In this document: one piece after another, positions 59,961 to 64,000 of the stretch
Layout of the letters: each line of letters opens with the position of its first letter
Position numbering within the stretch: position 1 is the stretch's first letter
Source: Ophthalmolycus amberensis
Taxonomy: Eukaryota; Chordata; Actinopteri; Perciformes; Zoarcidae
DNA: 64,000 nt
Assembly: GCA_024529925.1 (NCBI GenBank)
Contig: JAFEUB010001484.1
Coordinates: 253,501-317,500 of the forward strand
Direction: 5' to 3'
The notes under the pieces: model-generated
The model's input: only the letters and a program-made list of their open reading frames with translations
Database searches by the model: none
Told to the model about the DNA's origin: nothing
Made by a program: the position numbers and the translations under genes

Positions 59961-60104
59961 TGGTTGACTGCTTCATGGTGACGGCTGAGAAGGAGTGACA
60001 TCCTTATGGCAAGTCTAACATCTACTTCACTACTTACTAGAAAATACCAAAGAAACCAAACATTTTGACAAGAAACCCTGAATTAAAGATGTATCACTGC
60101 TACA

Positions 60105-60190
60105 GTTACAGGGTCAAGTCCCCTTGAGCAAGGCACTAGCACTGCCAAGGATAAAGGTTCGGTTCCCTCTCCAGTGAAAATTGGCTCCTC
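60105..60190. repeat. Dispersed fish repeat fragment
   Basis: ccttgagcaaggcac word shared in reverse sense with 8600-8620 and 34680. Confidence 0.4.
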
Positions 60191-60890
60191 CTCCAGCCAG
60201 GAGCAGAGCTTCGCCTCGCTGCTTCGCCTGGGCGTATTGCTAGTATAGTCTCCCAGGACGTACTGCTCGGCCCGCAGCAGGGAAGGGAGGCGAACCAGAA
60301 CCAGGATTTAAGGTGGGCTGACTGTCAGAGCCTGCTGCAGTACAATTAAAGGTCTAATAAAGGGACTCTGGTGCCAGGAAACACTACTACTTTTTTCCAC
60401 AGGGAGCACTAACATCATTACAAAATGACTACATACAAGGCAATGTGTCCGTGAAGACTGTGACACTAATGTAATGTGACTTCCTTAGCAACGTTACCCT
60501 TGAACAGATGTAACATATGTGAGTATAATCTAATATCTGAGGGAAAGTTGACCGACTTCCTGCCAAGTTCCAAGTTTGCACAACTGTTATTGGAGCACAG
60601 AGCGAAAATGGGCGGAATGTAGGAAGGGTCAATTAGCTTTACGTTGTCAACAAAGGATGTTCAAACAACCGATGACATCCAGGGTAAAGACTGAGCCGAT
60701 TATGAAAAGTTAAAGTCTGAGTCAGCCAATCAGGTCACAGATCCGCCACGACAACACCAACACAGAGACAGCGGCCAATAACATCAGCACATTGGAGTCT
60801 CTGAAACACCAGCTGCTGTTTGTGTGTGTGTGTATTTGTGTGTGTTTAGAATGATGTCAGCGCAAGAAAAAAACCTCAGGGACAGATAAC

Positions 60891-60894
<4 letters not shown>

Positions 60895-60941
<47 letters not shown>
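60895..60941. repeat. CA microsatellite
   Basis: 47-bp pure CA run. Confidence 0.95.
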
Positions 60942-60944
<3 letters not shown>

Positions 60945-61124
60945 ATAACACACACTTCACTCAAACAAACATACACACACCCGAAGCAGTTCAAAGCATT
61001 CCTCCTTAATTAGCGTTCAACGCTTGGCTTGACAAATAAATAGCGATCATTTAAGAACACTAAGAGAGGAATCAGACAGCACATTACACCTCACAATATC
61101 TGGCAGCTTCCTGCACGCAATTAG

Positions 61125-62080
61125 AAAGAGGAGAGGGGGGGGGTGAAAGATGAGGGGGAGACACGGTGGATCATAGGGAAGAAATACACAACGGTAGGAA
61201 GGGAGGAAATGAAACTCGGAAGACAAGTGAGCAGGGTACGAAGGGGGTAAGAGAGGAGAGGAAAGCACGGAGGAGAGGGGAGAATGGAGGGAAGAAAATA
61301 GATAAAGAAAGAGACAGTAGGTGGTAAAAGAGGACAAAAAGAAATGTAGGAAGTGAATCAGAGGTTATGGAAGTAGGGTGGTTATTAAGGAAATAAGAGA
61401 AGAAGGGGGCAAAAGGACAGATGACGGGGACTGAAAGATGAAGGAAGAGCAGGAGGGAGGGAAAGGGTCAGGGATTGTTGAAGGGGAAGAAGAAAGGATG
61501 AAAGTTGAGAAGAAGAAACAAAGATAATAGGGAGAGGAGGAGGTCAAAAGAGAAAAGGGATTGAGGGAATGAAAGTGAAAGGAGGATGAGGTATAACTGC
61601 GAGAGGAAGGGAAGGAAGCAGGGAAATAAGTGAGGGAAGGAAGAATTGACTGGTTGAGGGTAACCCCTTAACCTAACCCCAAGGAAAGGCAAGAAGGATA
61701 GAAGAAAAACAGAGGAGAGAAGTACAAACGAGGGGACGAGGGGGAGAATGAAGGAGGGAGGTAGAGACACATAAAGGGAAAAACAGGGAGGAAAGGAAAG
61801 AGACAGAAGAGGGCAAAAAAGAGGGAAAGGTAGAAAGGACGGAAGTAGAAAAGAGGAATCAAGTAAGAGGGAAAGGAAAGAGGGTAAGAGTGAAGACGAA
61901 AAGGAGGAGGGAGAGTGAAAAAGAAAAGAATAAGAAGAGAGAGAGAGAGAACAAGGGAAATGGAAAACAAGAGGTTGAAGCAGAGGCATTGTGAGGAAAG
62001 GGAGAGAAGAAGGGAGAGAAAAGGTAGAGAGGAAGAAGAGAAGGGGGTGATAATCAGGAAAGAATGGGGAGGAGACAGGA
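61125..62080. repeat. Purine-rich degenerate tract
   Basis: About 950 bp of A/G-rich ggaggaaa/gaagagg sequence, reading as pyrimidines on the tcf4 strand. Leucine/serine-rich minus frames are artefacts. Confidence 0.8.
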
Positions 62081-62294
62081 AGTGAATGAATGATAGATGG
62101 AGAGACAGATTTATATTTGGAGATGAAAAGCGAGATGAAAAGAGAATGAGAAATAGGCTTCCCTGCGGTGCCATCTTGAACTGATCGCTCTCATCATGCC
62201 TTCGTCCCAGCTGCCTTCACTTTGTAGTTTGTGGAGACATTTTAGTCATTATAACCAGGAACAAACACACGCGGAGTGTAGAAATAAAGATTTA

Positions 62295-62415
62295 CAGAAT
62301 GGACGTTCATATTTCTGAGCAGCGCTGGTGGACATTTGGAGCATTTAGCAGCGAAAGACACAGACGTTTCCCTCAGGAGGTGGTGGAGACCAAAAACAGA
62401 GCTAAAAGAGAGGAA
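62295..62415. repeat. Dispersed fish repeat fragment
   Basis: gcagcgctggtggacatttgg and ggagaccaaaaacagagct words, which I recognise from repeats in other fishes. Confidence 0.45.
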
Positions 62416-62589
62416 CTCCAAAGGACTATGCTGCTGTATGTAACTGCTGGGTGTTTAAAGTTACTGTGGGGAACTTTTGACCTAATGATTATGTCTTTTG
62501 CAGGGGTCAGCCAAAATCAACAAAAAAAATGAAAGTTCCTTGCGGTATCTATAAATAAGTAAACTATTGCCATCTCAACTTGAAAGGTA

Positions 62590-62790
62590 TTCTGCTGCCT
62601 CCAGGAGGCCGAAACAAAAGCAGACATTGCAGTTTTAAAGCCAGAAGTGACCAGACAGCAACCTCCGGTTCTGAAAGGTGGAGCCGAAGTGCCTTGAACT
62701 TGCATTCTTTCTCATGGCAATCAGGGAGCAACTCCTCTGGTTGTAATAAAAAGTCCTTCCTTGTGTAGAAGTCCATGAGAAAATGTCTGG
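62590..62790 (+). repeat. Dispersed repeat family A, plus orientation
   Basis: Same order of blocks as 26380-26530 (agcaacctccggttctgaaa ... gcaactcctctggttgta ... gtccatgagaaaatg). Confidence 0.65.
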
Positions 62791-63215
62791 TCTCAGTTTT
62801 TGGAGCTCAAAGCGCCAAACACCTGCATTTGAAAAACACAACAGCAACGTCTCCTTCCAGAAATCATGACCCAGTTACTCAGGGTATTCCACAGATAGAT
62901 CCTGTTGTGAGCATGTCGGGAATATGGGTAAAAGAAAACATGTATAATATATTTATGATATGTATTTCTTTTTATATTGGGCTGAACTGTCACTTTAAGA
63001 CCACGGAGTCATTTCCAAAAATGGCCAAGGCCTAGGTTGCATATATTTCTTATTTAAAGGAGGTTCAAGGCCTGTGGGATCCAGGAAGTTGTTGCTTCAT
63101 CTGTCACAGATAAGAAGTCCTGCAGAACTGAGCTCTGATGAAGGAGGCACACATGAAAAGTATCAGCTCGCTTTCCCCACATCTCATGGATCAAGACCGG
63201 TTTACTTCTACGTAA

Positions 63216-63329
63216 GTGTGTGTGTGTGTGTGTGTGTGTGTGTCAGCTCTGTAGTGTAGGCCTGACAGCTCAGTTCTGTTCTGTGTCTGTTACCAGCTGT
63301 TTTTCTTCACTCGCAGTTTCTGTGTGTTT

Positions 63330-63370
<41 letters not shown>
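63216..63370. repeat. Two GT microsatellites (63216-63243, 63332-63370)
   Basis: Direct GT runs 88 bp apart. Confidence 0.95.
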
Positions 63371-63371
<1 letters not shown>

Positions 63372-63751
63372 CAGGCAGCATGCTGTTTGATGTTAGACAC
63401 ATCAGAGAGGGGAGAGGGTTAACTTCTCTCTAAGAGATAGAGAGTAGCTCCCTGGTTTAACTCCACGATGGCCGAGACCGATGGCAACTTGTTAAAACAA
63501 ACACTGAGTCAACTGCTGCACGAATCGATCCGATACCTTTTCACAACTGAGTAACTCCAGACAAAAGCAAAGGCATTCGTCTCAACGCCTTGTTTTTCCA
63601 CGTTAAAAGGCGGTGTGGCTGTAATGGCACATGTTTTCAGATCCTGAGATCGGACTAGCAATGTCCTAACGTGGAGAGTGCTGCCTTCAAAACTTTACAT
63701 AAATCTCTATGGAGTCACTTGAAACCTGGACAGAAGGTCAGACTTTGCAAC

Positions 63752-63776
63752 AAAAAGAAAGAAAGAAAGAAAGAAA
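63752..63776. repeat. GAAA microsatellite
   Basis: Six gaaa units. Confidence 0.9.
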
Positions 63777-63854
63777 TCTGCCGGCTAATGGAAAGAGCAT
63801 GCAGTCTGTCGGAGAGAGGTAAGTCACTCAGGTTGATGCCACAAAGAGCCAGCT

Positions 63855-63893
63855 GACTGGCTACTCTGCTAAATGACTGTAATGTAATGTAAT
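63855..63893 (+). mobile_element. SINE 3' tail fragment
   Basis: ctgctaaatgactgtaatgt followed by taatg repeats matches the conserved 3' tail of fish V-SINE/L2-type elements. The tRNA-derived head was not recognised. Confidence 0.6.
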
Positions 63894-64000
63894 GCAGTCC
63901 ACTAACCGGATGCTGCACGCTCGTACCTTTCCAACGTTAGCTACCGTGCTAGAATGCTGATGTGCTAATGAGCCAAGCTGACGTTGACAGGGACTAAAAC

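Larger units (their letters stand above)
53381..64000 (-). other. tcf4: tcf4 intron 5' of exon 8, continuing beyond the window
   Basis: No exon encoding the preceding TCF4 segment (serine/tyrosine-rich SYSSYGRES-like residues) was recognised here, so the 5' activation-domain exons are expected beyond 64000. The stretch holds the candidate alternative 5' exon, microsatellites and a LINE fragment. Confidence 0.65.

Noticed and set aside
61468..62174. 168-173-codon minus frames with hydrophobic Leu/Phe/Ser runs
   Set aside because: Artefacts of a purine-rich tract; the apparent membrane segments are just CTT/TCC codons.

Overview
The window looks like intronic DNA from a ray-finned fish. It has dense CA/GT and GA/CT microsatellites, several dispersed repeats typical of fish genomes, a fish-type LINE fragment and very few coding bases. 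The organism call is inference from repeat content and from how far the recognised gene diverges from the mammalian form.

One cellular gene is recognisable, on the minus strand: tcf4 (E2-2/ITF2), a class I bHLH E-protein transcription factor. Only its middle is present. Exon numbers follow human TCF4. The exon equivalent to exon 8 (53254-53380) joins the exon equivalent to exon 9 (51378-51427) through a split GAG codon. Together they give 59 residues, including a bipartite nuclear localisation signal. About 27.4 kb downstream lies the alternative first coding exon of the short TCF4-A isoform (23925-23993, beginning MYCAYTIPGM), with a CpG-containing upstream region (23994-24480). A possible further 5' exon with upstream promoter-like sequence lies before exon 8 (about 54632-54880). 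The upstream activation-domain exons should lie beyond 64000. Exon 10 and the bHLH exons should lie below position 1. The window therefore covers the switch between NLS-containing and NLS-lacking tcf4 isoforms.

Layout by region. 1-6200: pyrimidine minisatellites, CA repeats and a 1.9-kb ATCC satellite. 6200-13500: a solo LTR with target duplication, CCAAT/E-box sequence and a CpG-rich patch with RFX- and YY1-like motifs. 13500-23900: dispersed repeats, long CA arrays and a CpG-rich patch. 23900-24500: exon 10a and its upstream region. 24600-28600: purine/pyrimidine tracts. 28700-34800: microsatellites, dispersed repeats and candidate conserved sequence. 35257-38414: two head-to-tail copies of a 1.57-kb inverted-repeat element. 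38400-50500: repeats and quieter intron. 50600-53400: a diverged tandem duplication, then exons 9 and 8. 53500-64000: a degenerate repeat, the candidate 5' exon, more microsatellites and a broken LINE.

Most long open frames here are artefacts of stop-free simple repeats. Conservation, expression and repeat-family assignments could not be computed.
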